Shown piece by piece: positions 29,596-41,654 of a DNA stretch of 64,000 nucleotides (the stretch's first letter is position 1; the number at the start of each line of letters is the position of its first letter). This stretch comes from Paratinospora sagittata (lineage: Eukaryota > Streptophyta > Magnoliopsida > Ranunculales > Menispermaceae): the NCBI GenBank assembly GCA_035771175.1, contig CM069598.1:10566668-10630667 (forward strand), given 5' to 3'. Made by a program: the position numbers and the translations under genes. The notes beneath the pieces were generated by a model. The model saw nothing but the letters and a program-made list of their open reading frames with translations. It was not told the DNA's origin and made no database searches.

Positions 29596-30748
29596 CGTCC
29601 TCTGCCCCTTCCTACTGCTGCCTCTTTCGCAATTCCCACAACCCAACACCAACACAAAAACCCAAAAAAAAAAAAAACTACAAGAAAATGAAAGTAGTTT
29701 TTTTATTATTATTTAACAAATTAAGCAGGACCCTTTTTAATTCTGCTGCTTTTAAGCTGACCCTTTTTGTGTGTCAATGTACTGATGATTAAAAAAACAC
29801 AGAAATGCAAAAAAAAGAAATTCTGGGTTTTCTTGGGGCTTTCAACCTTTTCAATAGAGATTTGATTTCTTCGCAAATGTGTACTTTTGACCTTGGAAAA
29901 ACAAGTCAAGTTCAGTTGTTTTTGGGATTAAGGGATTCAGAGATTTCTCTCCTTTCTCTCTCTATATTAACACCAAAAATAGAGAGAGAAAGAGAGAGAA
30001 ACAAAGGTCTAATAGAAAAAGAGAAAAAAAGAAAAGAAAAGAAGAGAACAGGAGGACAGGAGAATAGAAGAGAAGAGAGAGAGAGATGTACGTTTGTTTG
30101 TGTGGGCTTCTCTGTTTCTTATTATTATTATTATTCCTATTGTTCTTGCTAAATGAAAGAAGAAAACAGAGGAAAGAGAGGAAATGTGATGTTTTGGGTT
30201 TCAGAGGAACTTGAGAAATCAACCAAAATGGCTTTTTTTTAGTGAGATTCGATTGAAAGTTAGAGAGAGAAAGTAGAGAGAGAAAGGGTGGTGAGTCTGG
30301 ACCCTCTGAGGGGAGAGGGGTGGGGGTGGCGTGAGAGAGAGGTGTGTGGGACCCACCACAAGAGAGAGAGGAGGAGAGAAGGGGCCTTGTGGCCATTCTT
30401 CCAAATGCCAACAATTTTGAGGTCGGACCTTCCATTTCGCTCCGGCTACCCCTCCCCACCATGCCACGTGGTAGGAACTTTACACGTCTTCTCCCCTCAC
30501 CTTTCATTTCTTCTTCCTTTCCTAAATCCATCTCGGGTTCGGGTCAGATTCAATCGGGTCGAGTTCGGGTCAGATTCAATCGGGTCGGATCAGGTCGAGT
30601 TACATGCTTACAATTTCAAGTTTTCAACCATTATAAGAACTCTACAGTTGGCTAAAAGGTGGAAGAGAACAAATGGTGAATGATTCCTTTGCTTATTTAA
30701 TGATGAAACAATAAGAAGAGAAAAGCATTAATAATAATTGAAGTTATA
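29596..30748. promoter_or_regulatory. 5' UTR and promoter region of the GAMYB gene
   Basis: Strongly strand-biased GA/CT-rich sequence, with GAGAGA tracts at about 29970-30090 and 30255-30380, as in many plant 5' leaders. No protein-coding exon is convincing on either strand. A TATA-like TAATATAGAG (minus strand) sits at about 29961-29970; the transcription start is not defined. A 26-bp tandem repeat is at 30537-30588. Confidence 0.5.
30537..30588. repeat. 26-bp tandem duplication upstream of GAMYB
   Basis: Two adjacent units starting GTTCGGGTCAGATTCAATCG and differing only in the last base. GC-rich compared with its surroundings. Confidence 0.85.
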
Positions 30749-30939
30749 GGCCTTGTTTGGGATAATTACTACGTTACAAATTAATAATAATTGAATGATT
30801 CCTATGACCCTGCTTTGATAAAACTCTAAAAAATACATTTTTTCTAACTATAAAAAATTTGTCTCCCAAACGTTACAAATTCTACATTTCGCCAAATGAT
30901 TACCGCACCGCTGCTCTAACTACGTAACTAAACAAGGCC
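30749..30939. repeat. MITE-like element with GGCCTTGTTT ends
   Basis: GGCCTTGTTTGGGATAATTA at the left is mirrored at the right by the reverse complement of GGCCTTGTTTAGTTACGTAG. A common style of small plant nonautonomous element. No convincing target duplication. Confidence 0.5.
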
Positions 30940-32009
30940 ATAGTTGAATTAAGATTCTAAGGTGAATTTAATGTTATAATAATAAATGAATGGAAAGATG
31001 GAACAAAGATAAGTTTTCTCCCCAATTAATTTGACCAATAATGAAGAAACATAATAAAATTGGAACTTCTATAAAACTATATGTATTAAGAACAAGTTAT
31101 TGCCCTAAATAAAATTTAAAAATATAAAGGAAAAAGCTGTGTGTGTTATTATAGGTAGTGTCATATTCATACCCATTAAAAAACAAAGACTTATTCATAT
31201 TTATCGTAAATACCTCCCCTAGTCTTCTGGGATACTGATTATAAACACCTTAGGACGCCGTTATATGTGTAGGAAGGCTCGAACTCATGATCTATTTTAT
31301 AATAGAACCTGGTGCCTCTCAACTCTGTCACTCGCCCAATTTAATATTGGGTTAATAAAACAATATTGTGAGTTACGATTAAGCATATATAAATCATAAA
31401 AACAAAGCACAATAATAGGAGAAAATTTAATCGTAAAATATTGTCCCTGTTTAATTTAATCCTTGATTTAGTCTTCATAAATTAATTTGAAAACTCATGC
31501 AACATATAATTAATACATGGTACAAAATGTTATGGAATCAAATTTGTATTTAAGCTATGTGACATTGCGTGGTGAGCAAATAGGAGGTGGGGAGATTACA
31601 TACTTAGATATTAATTAAGCTTGGATTATTTAGGAGGATAATGAAAAAGAGAAAAAGAAAACATAACAAAAATTATTTATTAGGAGTTTTTTGTTTTGTT
31701 TTGTTGATCCCCCTTATAACATAATATTATTAGGCACAAGAAATAATTGAGCTTTTCTTTTCATGAATTATTTTTTTAAATAATTCTAATCAAACCAAGA
31801 CATTCCTAAGACAAAACCATGAGCTTCTATAATTTTGTCTCCTTAATTAAGAGACTTGTTTTTATTAAAACTTCCAAACAATAAATTAGTTTTTATTTAG
31901 CAATAAGGTATAAAGGGCTATCAATATATAGATTAATTATTATATACTTATTCATTATATTTGTTTGATCAAGATCTACAGACATATTATCTATAGCAAT
32001 AATATGAAT
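30940..32009. other. intergenic, probable minus-strand SINE trace
   Basis: AT-rich. Around 31255-31345 the reverse strand shows a box-B-like GAGTTCGAGCC preceded by a box-A-like region, suggesting a decayed tRNA-derived SINE. Nothing else is supported. Confidence 0.35.
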
Positions 32010-34999
32010 GTATCAAACCTTACACAATTTTAACATATTTATATATATATTAAAACATATTGAACAGTAATTAAGCTTCAAAACTTATAGTTTAACTTTA
32101 TTACTTGAAGAATAATAGTTCTTCATCTAAAATTCCTATCTTTTCCTACAATATCTAAGTTTCTAATGTTTCATTTTCTATTAATTTATTCATTAAAAAA
32201 AATTATGTCTTCTTTGTAAAGACAATCTTTCTCAAAATTAAAATCACGGTTCTATGACTTTACATGATAAGCCTTTTTCCTAAAATTTAATTTAATTTTT
32301 ATGTATAACTCAGATACAACATGTTTTTACCTCTATATGCAATAGAATATTAACTAAAGTTGCCATGCATGCATGGTCCCCTCTAGAGCACTTAATTCCA
32401 TAATCATATCAAGATGAAGTACAAATAATCTTCTTTATACTTTTTATACGTGCGTGCTGTGTATGTGTGTGTATGTGTCTCATCTTGGTTCATAACTTTG
32501 TATTGCACGCTAGCTAGTACGACTCAAAAGAGCACTATAAAAGGGAGCATATGAGAAAAAATTAGAGATGTGCGCTGCGATAGCAATATTCCTCAATTCA
32601 AGAGTACAATCCTCATATCATTAATTCCATGTATTCTTTCACTTATTCCACGGTTCAGAACATATTCTAAGTATGTGAAGATTCTCTACACAATACGGGT
32701 TGTAGGAATAGCAACATATATATATATATATACAATTCATCAATCAGTCTCACATTCTCTTAAGTGTGTAATATAATACTCAAGGCGGAGCATCATAACT
32801 AGGTATAGTATAGGATATAGTATGTTATGCATGTAATGCTCACGTAGCAAAGAATGTGAATAAGTTCTAGTCACATTACCACGTAGATATTATACCAATA
32901 AGATTATTTGTACCTCTATTTACATTTATATATCAATGACAATAAACCTATTTTCCATATCTATATTTCATGCAAAGATCGTTTTAGTAATTGTTCCACG
33001 TTCTAACATTATTATAAGTAATTATAAATTATTTTATTAGTTCCTTTCTTTATTGGATATCCAGCCAAATGCTTTCGTCTAGCCATTGTTTGCAAGAATC
33101 TAGTATGAGGCACATTTTAGAATTAGTGATTCAAACCGCAGTGAGGCCGGAGAATGAGAGAACGATGAATTTGATTAATCAAAGTTTACCAAATCAATTG
33201 ATCGCATTAGGGTTTTCTATCATCAAAGTTTAAAATAGTTAATCGAAAAGACTTAAATTGTTAGGAAAGTAGGTCTCAATTTCAAGTTTCTCAAGTATCA
33301 CTATTCATTAGATAAATGTAAAGCAAATTAAACGAGTTACAACTACTCCAAAACTATTAAATTCGAATCGATTGGCACCGCTTAAGGTAATTTTTTATTG
33401 AAATATTTAATAAAAGAGTTCAATTACTTAGTTAAAGAGTAGGTCTAAGACTCGAGTCCCCGTCTAATCACTTGATAAATGTGGAACTGGAGAGATCGTC
33501 ACAATGTAGATCCATTGAGCCAAATTAAAGCTTAAATTGTTAGGTAGAGTCTCCCCAGAAACATGTGTACTAGTCAACAATCAACATTGCTGACCTGCCC
33601 AAACAATGAAGTTGATGCAAGCAGACCCATATGAGCAAAGCATCATGACATAACTAAAGATGGACCACTACCTCAATGCCAACTTTAGCAAGCATGCATA
33701 AGCAATTAGCTTTGGTTGTAATGCACTGAAAACTTCAAGATTTCTCTTCCTATTTTAAGTTTCTAGAGCTGTAGGGAAACATAGGGAACCAAAATAGTCA
33801 AGTTGTAGCAGTGTGAGTTTTTTTATTCAACCACCATCGCTTGATGCCTATCTAAGCTAAGCAAGCCTTGTTTTTTTCCTGCCATCACATTGATACTAAC
33901 ACTAGATAGATTTTTTTTTTTTTTTTTTTGAATCATTAAATTGAAAACATTTACATCTCATAAAAAGGAAATGAACTTGGAAGCAATATAACTTCCAAGA
34001 TGGAATCAAATCCTAACAATGGAGAAACAACAAATGCTAATGCCATCAAAACCATAGACAATAGGACTCAAGCCTCATATATCTTGTCAGAGGTTCATAT
34101 CATGCCATTGTGCCCCTAAAAAGTTAAGGATTTTATGTTTTGTGATGATTCTATTAATTCTAATCTGCAGAGTCCATCTATGCAAAAGCTAGTCAGATCA
34201 TCCAGTTGATAGCAATAAATGGAGGAGCCTATTTTTGAATTAAATAACACAAGCAAATAATAATGGCTGAAAGTAGTGAGTTTGTACATGTACAGAAAAT
34301 TTTGACGACTAAAAGCTCCTTGTTTTCAGTCTAAATATTCTGCAACACAGTGCAGTTAGCAATAATGGTAGTGGCATGTGTACAAAGAGCTAGATTCAAT
34401 CTAGTTACAGGAGCAACATCAGTAAATAATCCAAGCCTAAATTCCATCCCCAGTTCGCGCTTAATTTACAAACACAATCCAGTGGCTTTCTCAACTATAA
34501 TAACACCAGATCGAGAACTTCTTTAACACTGGATGAATCTCATTCATAATTCTCCCACTTGGATCTTTCTTACTAGCTAATTGTGTTCTCTACGGTACCT
34601 GCTCATGTATCCTAGAATGTAAATTCCGCTGCAAGTCAATATGATCAGTCTGAAGAACCATAGAATGCTATTTTAACTCGATTCATTCTTTTTGTCATTT
34701 CAGATCTCGCTTACGATGCACATCGCATAAGCTCCATCTCAACCCTTCTCACAAGAATTGGGTTCAGCTCTTTCCCATCCTTGGAGAATGCTGATATGTT
34801 GACTTGCAATTGTAACTCATTTCGATAAAAAATGATCTTGAGATTCTCTAGGGATGCAACTTCTGTTTGGGATGAGAAAACCGTCCCTGAGATAGTAGAA
34901 ACAATCCTGCCCCTTAATGAGAATTTCTACCTCATCGCTAGCAGCGACCAGAGAGCTAACTTGTCATAGATCTCTAGCCAAGCTTAAGGAGCACCAGAT
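32010..34999. other. 3' flank of the truncated bromodomain gene copy
   Basis: Mirror of 61011-64000. It includes the 3' untranslated region just left of 35000, AT-rich DNA and microsatellites. No further gene is recognised. Confidence 0.6.
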
Positions 35000-37900
35000 T
35001 CAAAGTTGCAAAGCTAGGTCTGGCTGTTGAGAGTCCACCATCATGCCTGAAGATTGCCTCACCGGAGACCCAGAAGACTGGAAACCAAAGTTCAAGTCAG
35101 GTGGAAGAGTGTCCTGTTTCTTGTTTTGTTCGGTATGTGGGACGAGACCACGCCAAGGAGACTGCACCTGAGATCTTGACAAATCAGTCGTTACTAACTG
35201 TGGAAATAAAATAGGCCTATTGTTATGGAACCCTGGTACACCAATATGAGCAGCTTGAGCAGGTATTGCACGAGGAGAAAAACTGTTCTTCTCAGACTGC
35301 AACTGCAACCCCCTAGAAGCAGGAGTTTCTTCTCGATGTTGCAGAACAGTTTGAGGTATTTCTCGGGTTGGATTGTATAGAGAAGCGGCTGCAATTTGCA
35401 TTTTAGGTGAGCCAGAAGTGTCATCAGGTTTGAAGGGTGCTGCCCCCAGAGTCATCCATGCCCGAGCAGCAGCAGCGGCAGCACTGGAATCATCTCTTTT
35501 TGAGGATGAATCTGACAATCTCATCTGTGGATCATCAGACATAGATGAGTTTGAGGATTTTTGCTGGCATTGAGTCTTCTCTGCTAATGTTCTCATCATC
35601 TGAACTGGGTCGCTAAGACCCTGCTGCCCGTGATTTCCACGAGGAAAGTAAGCTGCTGCTCTTGCCTGTTGATTACGAATAAAATGATATGCTGAAGTGT
35701 CCACTTTATTATTAGTTGCATCGGTACTCACAGCTTTTCCATTTGGCAATCCTCCAGCAACAGACCCATTACTTTCAGGTTGCTTAAAGGGCACAGATTG
35801 CACAAGATTCCTGTTCCTTGAAACCATCTCTAGCAATCCAGAACTTTTGTTTGCAGAAGCATACTCAACCTGCTTTTCGGAGGCAATGTCCACCATGTTC
35901 GCACCGGTCAAGTAGGGACGATTTAACTCAACCTGCTTCAAAGCATTGTCCCCAGTGCTTGCTAAATTCATCAGCAATGGATTTTGCTGCTGATACAAGG
36001 TATTAACAGTGGGGCTGATTCCATGAACACCAAATAAGCCTGGCATCCCTTCTGCAGGGCCAATAAAAGGACGCTCTCTTGGGGGATTCTTGGCAACGGC
36101 TGTAATTGTTGGTGGACCTGTGGTTCTGAGGCCCAGTTGTACATCATCTTGTAATGCCTTCAACCCCTGGGTAGCACTACTTTCATCCTTTCTAGATTCA
36201 TCTGCCCTAGTTAATTTTGTAACTAGCTGTTTCTGTGTTTTGTTTTCAACCGTTGACACTGGAATTGGAAATGATTCACATGTTCCTATTCTATACTCTT
36301 GTTGACTCTTGTCAACCTTCATTGACTCAGGTAGGACACTCGTAGCTGGTGGCTTCGGCTTATTGTTTTCAACCATTAGCACAGGGGTAGGGAGGGGTTC
36401 ATATTCTCCTACCCATCCACGACCAAATTTAAAGCCTGCAGGAAGAGCCTGCTCAATTCTTCGAGAAGCAACTTTCCAAGCAACAGGTCCAAGGGCAGCA
36501 GCAAAACGAGCTAGACTCCTTGCATAAGTATATTCTGCATGAAGCCCAACCTGATTTAGAAAATTCAAATTTAATCAGTACAGAAACCAGGGGTGGATAA
36601 TGACAAAAAAAGTTTCTCTTTTTTCTTTTTGGCACATACAGCAACCAGTTGCTTGTTTTCACCCTCAAAAATTGTAAATTTTGATTCAGATCTGACCAAC
36701 GGTTGATTGGAGATATCATAAGTTGCGCGACGATTCTCATCTAACACAGATGACCTCTTTCCAAGTTTGGATGAGAACCCCTTCCCTGCAGCAGAAAAAG
36801 CAGTCAGCATTTGATGAAATCGCCATTAGATTATGACAAAAAGAATTGTTCTTTCAATTAAAAATAGATAAGGGATTAAAATACTCAAACAACATTTACA
36901 GTCATATTGATATACTAACACTTCCCAAGTATTTCATCATTTATAGTTATCTATGGAGCTAAGTTTAGCTTCATACGTAAATTCATACAATGGTGAGCAT
37001 GCTTCTCTCTAGTTTCCTTATTTACTAAGTTTTTGGTTATTTCTGAGTAATAGTAATTTACTGATGTTTTATGAGAACTCCTACTCTATGTAAGTTGAAT
37101 CACATAAAAAAAAAACTTAAAATAGAGGTTTGGAAGATTAGGTGCTGAGGATGAAATATTGTATGGGACACCCTCACCCATATCTACATGTGTCCTGGAA
37201 TTCAGCACTTAGTAGTTGCATCTCCATTCTCATGTAGCAGTGCTTAAATCTCCACTCACAGATGAGCGTCTTACTAACCAAAGGCAGCAATTCATCACCA
37301 TTTTCACTTAAAATGAATGAGTGTAGATCCAATATCAGATGATAGAAAATTCAGGAAGAATAATTTGAGGTAGCAAATCCTTAATTCGCACATGCAGTTC
37401 AATCCTACTAGAATTTTCTTGCTAATAGATCGGATGGAAAAGGAACTAAATACTTCAGCGCAAACTGTGGTCTTGATTATAAGAACCATCCACAAAAGAT
37501 TCCACTTTTTAATCAATTTATAACAAATGAAAAACTGAGTTCAAGGGAATGGTAGTAAAGAAGCCCTACCGAAAAGTTGCTCTTCCGCCTTCTCTTGTTT
37601 GCTTTCAGATAAGAAAGAATTCCCATCCACATGGCCCTCAGCATTGCTAGGGTTTTCATGAGCACCAGCTTGTGTCATGTTTGAGCCATTCAACGCATCT
37701 CCTGTGGTGGCAAGAGTGGCACCTGAAGAGAAATCAGACCCAACAGGTTCCTGTATGGTCTTGCACAATGACTTCTTTAATGCCTTTTTAGCTACAGAGC
37801 TCGACTTGCTTTTTTGCTCTGACCTTTGTTCTGCCTCTACACGTTCATAGTCAGCCCTTAACCTTTGAAATTTCTTTTTTGCCAATTCTTGTATTGATCG

Positions 37901-38079
37901 TGCCTTCCAAAATCATCGTCTTATTAGAAACTATTGTTCAGTTAAATGACAAAATCATCATCATATTAGACACTATTATTCAGTCAAATGGCAGTGGCAA
38001 AAATCCATACCTGCTTAAAGTATATGGTTTCCGGTGCATTATACTGCATCGCATTTGTACACACTAAGAAAACATCATT
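35000..38079 (-). pseudogene. 5'-truncated copy of the bromodomain gene (exons 6-9)
   Basis: Exons at 38079-38011, 37903-37570, 36785-36640 and 36550-35000 are exact mirror images of exons 6-9 of the complete gene at 54247-61010. They encode residues 294-992, starting in the second half of the bromodomain (NDVFLVCTNAMQYNAP). Exons 1-5 are absent: the sequence ends within the mirrored intron 5 at the N gap, and the DNA beyond the gap is unrelated to the gene's 5' half. No internal stop or frameshift is present. It is therefore a truncated duplicate only if the assembly is right, and more likely a redundant contig end. A separate protein product should not be assumed. Confidence 0.85.
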
Positions 38080-38771
38080 CTGCATTCAAGACAAACTACT
38101 TCAGAAACACAAGCATAATAATTTCAACAATCTAAAGGTGACTTCAGCCAATGTATTTAGATATGGCAAGGTGAATATAATTTGAACAGATGCAAGAGGT
38201 ATACACTAGCATTCAATCTAATTATATGGACTTTGTTCATGTGGATACAAATACAATATTATCGTAGTGATGGGAAACATTAGACAAGATCTCTAAATTA
38301 CCAGGGTTAGGATCATTGTGCATATGCAGTACAACAACCACTGTTAGATGATACCAAATCATCAACATTATATTTCCCGTGGATGATAATACTGTTGCAT
38401 CGTCCAGCCCTTTCAATAGGATCCAGTCTAATATTCTCCATGAAATCCAACTAATTTTATCAACATTCCCATTTACCCATAACATTCTTTTTCAGGATAA
38501 ATTTTCTTTCACTTTGTAAAAGTCATTTAAGATGTTTACTTAACCAGCAGTACAGCGACACTCTCTTGCTCCATTCTACCGATTATACATGACAGTAATT
38601 TCTTTGAGAAGATTTACATGAATGCTCCCTGATTATTATTTCCAAGAGAACTCCAACATGAAATAGGAATGGGATTTAGGAAGTGCAAAGGAAAAAGGGA
38701 CAAGCCAAGTTGTTTATGATGATACTTATCTAAATTTTTGTTAGTTTTATTATTTCCTAATCATCAAATTA

Positions 38772-38871
38772 NNNNNNNNNNNNNNNNNNNNNNNNNNNNN
38801 NNNNNNNNNNNNNNNNNNNNNNNNNNNNNNNNNNNNNNNNNNNNNNNNNNNNNNNNNNNNNNNNNNNNNNN
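38772..38871. other. assembly gap of exactly 100 N
   Basis: A run of 100 undetermined bases, the customary placeholder for a gap of unknown size between scaffolded contigs. It abuts the inner end of the left duplication arm. Confidence 0.99.
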
Positions 38872-39577
38872 AATTTGAAAAACACCAATTCATGAAACTA
38901 GAATTCTTGTTCTCACCTTCATCTCTCGGCTGTGCCATTAACATCAAATGGGTGCTTTAGATTTTGCATTGCAATTGCACCCACTCTCCCTAATCAACAC
39001 TTTTGAGATTTTCTTGCACTTGCTTTTGGGTTTTTTTTTTTTTTTTTTTTTTTTTAAGACTTATTTGGCTATGGGGGAGCCAAGTGAAAGTCACAAAAGA
39101 ACTATAAGTCAGAAACTCCAACTGGGTCAAACTCATTTTTTTTCTTAACAAAGCATGTGTGATTTTGCAGATCCTCCAAAGGTTCTGTCTTTTAGCTTCA
39201 TGGGATGCCATGCCATAAACTATTTTCTTTCCAACATAGAGAGAATCCCAGGATCATTCATCAATAACCCCATCTTTTTAGTTGAAAAGTGAGAATAACT
39301 ACTCTAAAAAAAAAAAGAAAAAAAGAAAAAAAAAGTCAAAATCCCACAACTACAATAACTTTTAATGGACCCACTTCAGTTGCTCAGCTGAATTCCCCGC
39401 TTTTAAGCCCTTATTACCATTAAGGAATACCACTAGGATTAAATAAAAGCTTCATTCATTTGGAGTTCTTTGAATGCTTTCTCTCATAACTTTTCATTTA
39501 CGATCTCCAACAACCCTTCTCATCTTCTTCTTTAATTTCTCTTTCTGGTTTTCTTAATTTGATGATCTTCTTTCCCC
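38872..39577. other. intergenic, upstream of MIR171
   Basis: Sequence directly after the gap, not homologous to the other side of the right duplication arm. It contains long poly(T) and A-rich tracts and no supported gene. The part nearest the microRNA is likely promoter. Confidence 0.5.
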
Positions 39578-39586
39578 TTTAAATAA
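39578..39586 (+). promoter_or_regulatory. possible TATA element of the MIR171 transcript
   Basis: TTTAAATAA in a CT-rich context, about 275 bp before the hairpin and about 100 bp before the CT microsatellite. Position and composition are plausible, but there is no direct support. Confidence 0.3.
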
Positions 39587-39681
39587 CCCAAGTTTTCAGG
39601 ATAAAAAAACCCCACATGAATCTGTTAGAAAGGCAACTAGTTTTCCAATCTTTGGGCTGAAGAAACAATCGTCTTTCTAGT

Positions 39682-39685
<4 letters not shown>

Positions 39686-39740
<55 letters not shown>
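39686..39740. repeat. CT/GA microsatellite in the MIR171 leader
   Basis: About 27 consecutive CT units. Such tracts are common in plant 5' leaders, and reading frames across it on the other strand are artefacts. Confidence 0.97.
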
Positions 39741-39744
<4 letters not shown>

Positions 39745-39770
39745 CTTTGTTTTTCTTTTTCTACCAAGTT

Positions 39771-39896
39771 ATGATGGAGAAGGAGCATATACATGAAGCA
39801 CTTGGAGGGTGGTTCTATGGCTTTTCATCAGAAGAAGATGAATCTTTGATGGGTTTGATGATGAAGAGAGGGAGGTATTGGCGCGCCTCAATTTGA
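39771..39896 (+). CDS. small ORF overlapping the MIR171 hairpin
   Basis: ATGATG opens a 41-codon frame (MMEKEHIHEALGGWFYGF at its start, ending GRYWRASI) that lies just upstream of, and then runs through, the 5' arm of the microRNA hairpin, stopping at TGA 39894-39896. Short ORFs in plant pri-miRNAs, including a miR171 precursor in Medicago, have been reported to encode regulatory peptides. Whether this one is translated is unknown. The tail is constrained by the hairpin and so is not evidence for coding. Confidence 0.25.
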   Translation: MMEKEHIHEALGGWFYGFSSEEDESLMGLMMKRGRYWRASI

Positions 39897-39967
39897 AGAC
39901 ATGGTTAGATGGAATTATAGCCATGTAATCGAATTGAGCCGCGTCAATATCTCCAATCATCATCAAA
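39851..39967 (+). ncRNA. MIR171: MIR171 microRNA precursor hairpin
   Basis: The 3' arm contains TTGAGCCGCGTCAATATC (from 39934; mature product about 39934-39954), matching the conserved miR171 core GAGCCGCGYCAATATC. The 5' arm GGAGGTATTGGCGCGCCTCA (from 39871) is its near-complement, with about four mismatches across roughly 35 paired bases. The stem continues through ACATGG/CCATGT to a loop of about 20 nt. A lower stem TTTGATGATGA/TCATCATCAAA adds further pairing. miR171 cleaves mRNAs of HAM-type GRAS transcription factors and thereby affects meristem and shoot branching. The predicted targets are not in this window. Confidence 0.92.
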
Positions 39968-40865
39968 ACTCTCACTCTGATATCTCTCTTTCCTTCCCTC
40001 TTTCACTTTAGTTTTGCCTTTCTAATTCAAAGGTACACATGCAATTCCTCTTTCTTTATCTGTTTTCTAATAGAATATTTTCTGAATTCTCTTTGCATAA
40101 ATATATTAGATTATAGTCACTATCTAATTAATCTCAGTATAAAAAGATTCTAAAAGGGTTTATATATACCAGAATTCAGCTAGCTCACAGCTTTCATGGT
40201 AATCCTGTAAGGTATTTTTCACATGGATTTACTGTTATTAGTTGCACTGGTGTGTGTAGACACACACACACACATATGTATGGTTTCAATGAAGAACACT
40301 GATATTGGCCTCATGCAAAGCAATCAGAGAGATGCCCAAGAAATAGTTAATTTTGACCAGTGAGATTCATGAAGTAATCTATTTATGTTTGGGAGCCTGT
40401 GGGGGAAGTGAGGAAACTGTAGTTTTTGTATCATTTTAAGCACAGAAGAATCTCCACTTTCCTTTCAGTGAAGATTTTAGTAATGGAGATGTTTAGGTGG
40501 ATCACTACCACAGCTTTTTGCAATGACCATTATATAAATTTGCTAAACTTTTTAGTACTTTTTTTTTTTGTCCAGGCCCATACGTCACTTTGTATCTATA
40601 TAGTTCATGTTGAATAATAGGCGAAAATATGGGAAGTATTTTATTTTCTGTAAAGCTTAATCTACATATATTGAGTTATTTTTTAAGTGGAAAAAACTTC
40701 AAAATTATCAAAATTATCTTCTTACTTAGCATTATTGTATGGATAAAATAACAGATTCTTAAATCTAAATAATTTGGCTTTGTCTGAATTTTAAGTCAAT
40801 TCTGGTTTTAACATAGGTTTGATGTTCAGATTTAAGACTATATTATATGAGGCTACACTTAACAA

Positions 40866-41020
40866 AGACGCCTTGGCAAAGTGGTTGGGTAAAGAAGTCT
40901 CCTAACCGAGAGGTTAGGAGTTTGAGCTCCGTGCCCCTTCCGATTAGTCAAAAATTATGATCAATTGATCTATAATAATTTCCTGCCTATGGACAAAATC
41001 ATTAAATGGGTAGGGTACAA
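40866..41020 (+). repeat. tRNA-derived SINE-like repeat
   Basis: CTTGGCAAAGTGGTTGGGT fits a pol III box A, and GGAGTTTGAGCTCCGTG about 40 nt later resembles box B. CCGATTAGTC follows, as in plant SINE bodies. The acceptor stem does not pair, so it is not a functional tRNA. Confidence 0.5.
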
Positions 41021-41654
41021 GAAAATTTTAATTGACACATAATCAAAATGGGCCCACTTTTTTCTTTTTCTTTTTTTTTCCTATGTATGATATTTTTTAT
41101 GTGAAATAGTTCATATTTACATGGATTTAGCCCAGGATATAATAAAGTGGAGGAAACATATTTATGTATCTAATCTATGTAGCGAAAAGGAGCGAAAATG
41201 CTTAATTGAGTTAAGTTGATATAGAGAACCTATTTAGTTAGACCAATAGGTAATTAATATAAGATTAATCAACTTTTTTTTTTTTGGTATAAAATACATG
41301 TTTATAGCATGCACAATTAATTCATGCTTTGTAGTCTTTATAAAAGATACATTTTGGGGATTCCATTTCTTTGAAATTTTAATTTGTTTTAAATATAAAT
41401 AGTTTATTAGATATTAAGTTTTGAAAGGGAACTGGAAGAGAAATGATTAGAGGAACATCAGCATCTGGGTATGCAAAATTGTTAAGGAATCAAGCATGGC
41501 AAGTGGTTTTGCAGCTTGCTGGTGAAAATGAAGACACGAGTACTGCAAGATAAGAAGGTCCACCATCCAATATATATTCTATCAATTTTGCCTAAAAATC
41601 AACAGGTATGCCCACTTCTTATATAAATATATATTTATACAGGTATGCTTACTT

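Larger units (their letters stand above)
32010..38771 (-). repeat. left arm of a perfect inverted duplication
   Basis: Reverse complement of 57239-64000, with paired positions always summing to 96010. Every reading frame mirrored between the arms translates identically, and sampled noncoding stretches match exactly, including a TA microsatellite near 32717 and a poly(T) run near 33911. The match runs to the last base before the 100-N gap. The left limit is set only by the end of the window for its partner, so the duplication may extend left of 32010. It carries the 3' half of the bromodomain gene. Confidence 0.95.

Noticed and set aside
29593..29655. Longer N terminus for the GAMYB protein starting at 29655
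   Set aside because: The first codon is GTG. The first ATG in frame is at 29595, and the extra residues have no family counterpart.
29962..30531. 189-codon minus-strand frame upstream of GAMYB
   Set aside because: Translation of CT-rich leader sequence. Composition bias explains the open frame, and no domain is visible.
40866..40945. Possible functional tRNA gene
   Set aside because: Box-A- and box-B-like motifs exist, but no acceptor stem pairs, and the downstream A-rich body fits a SINE.
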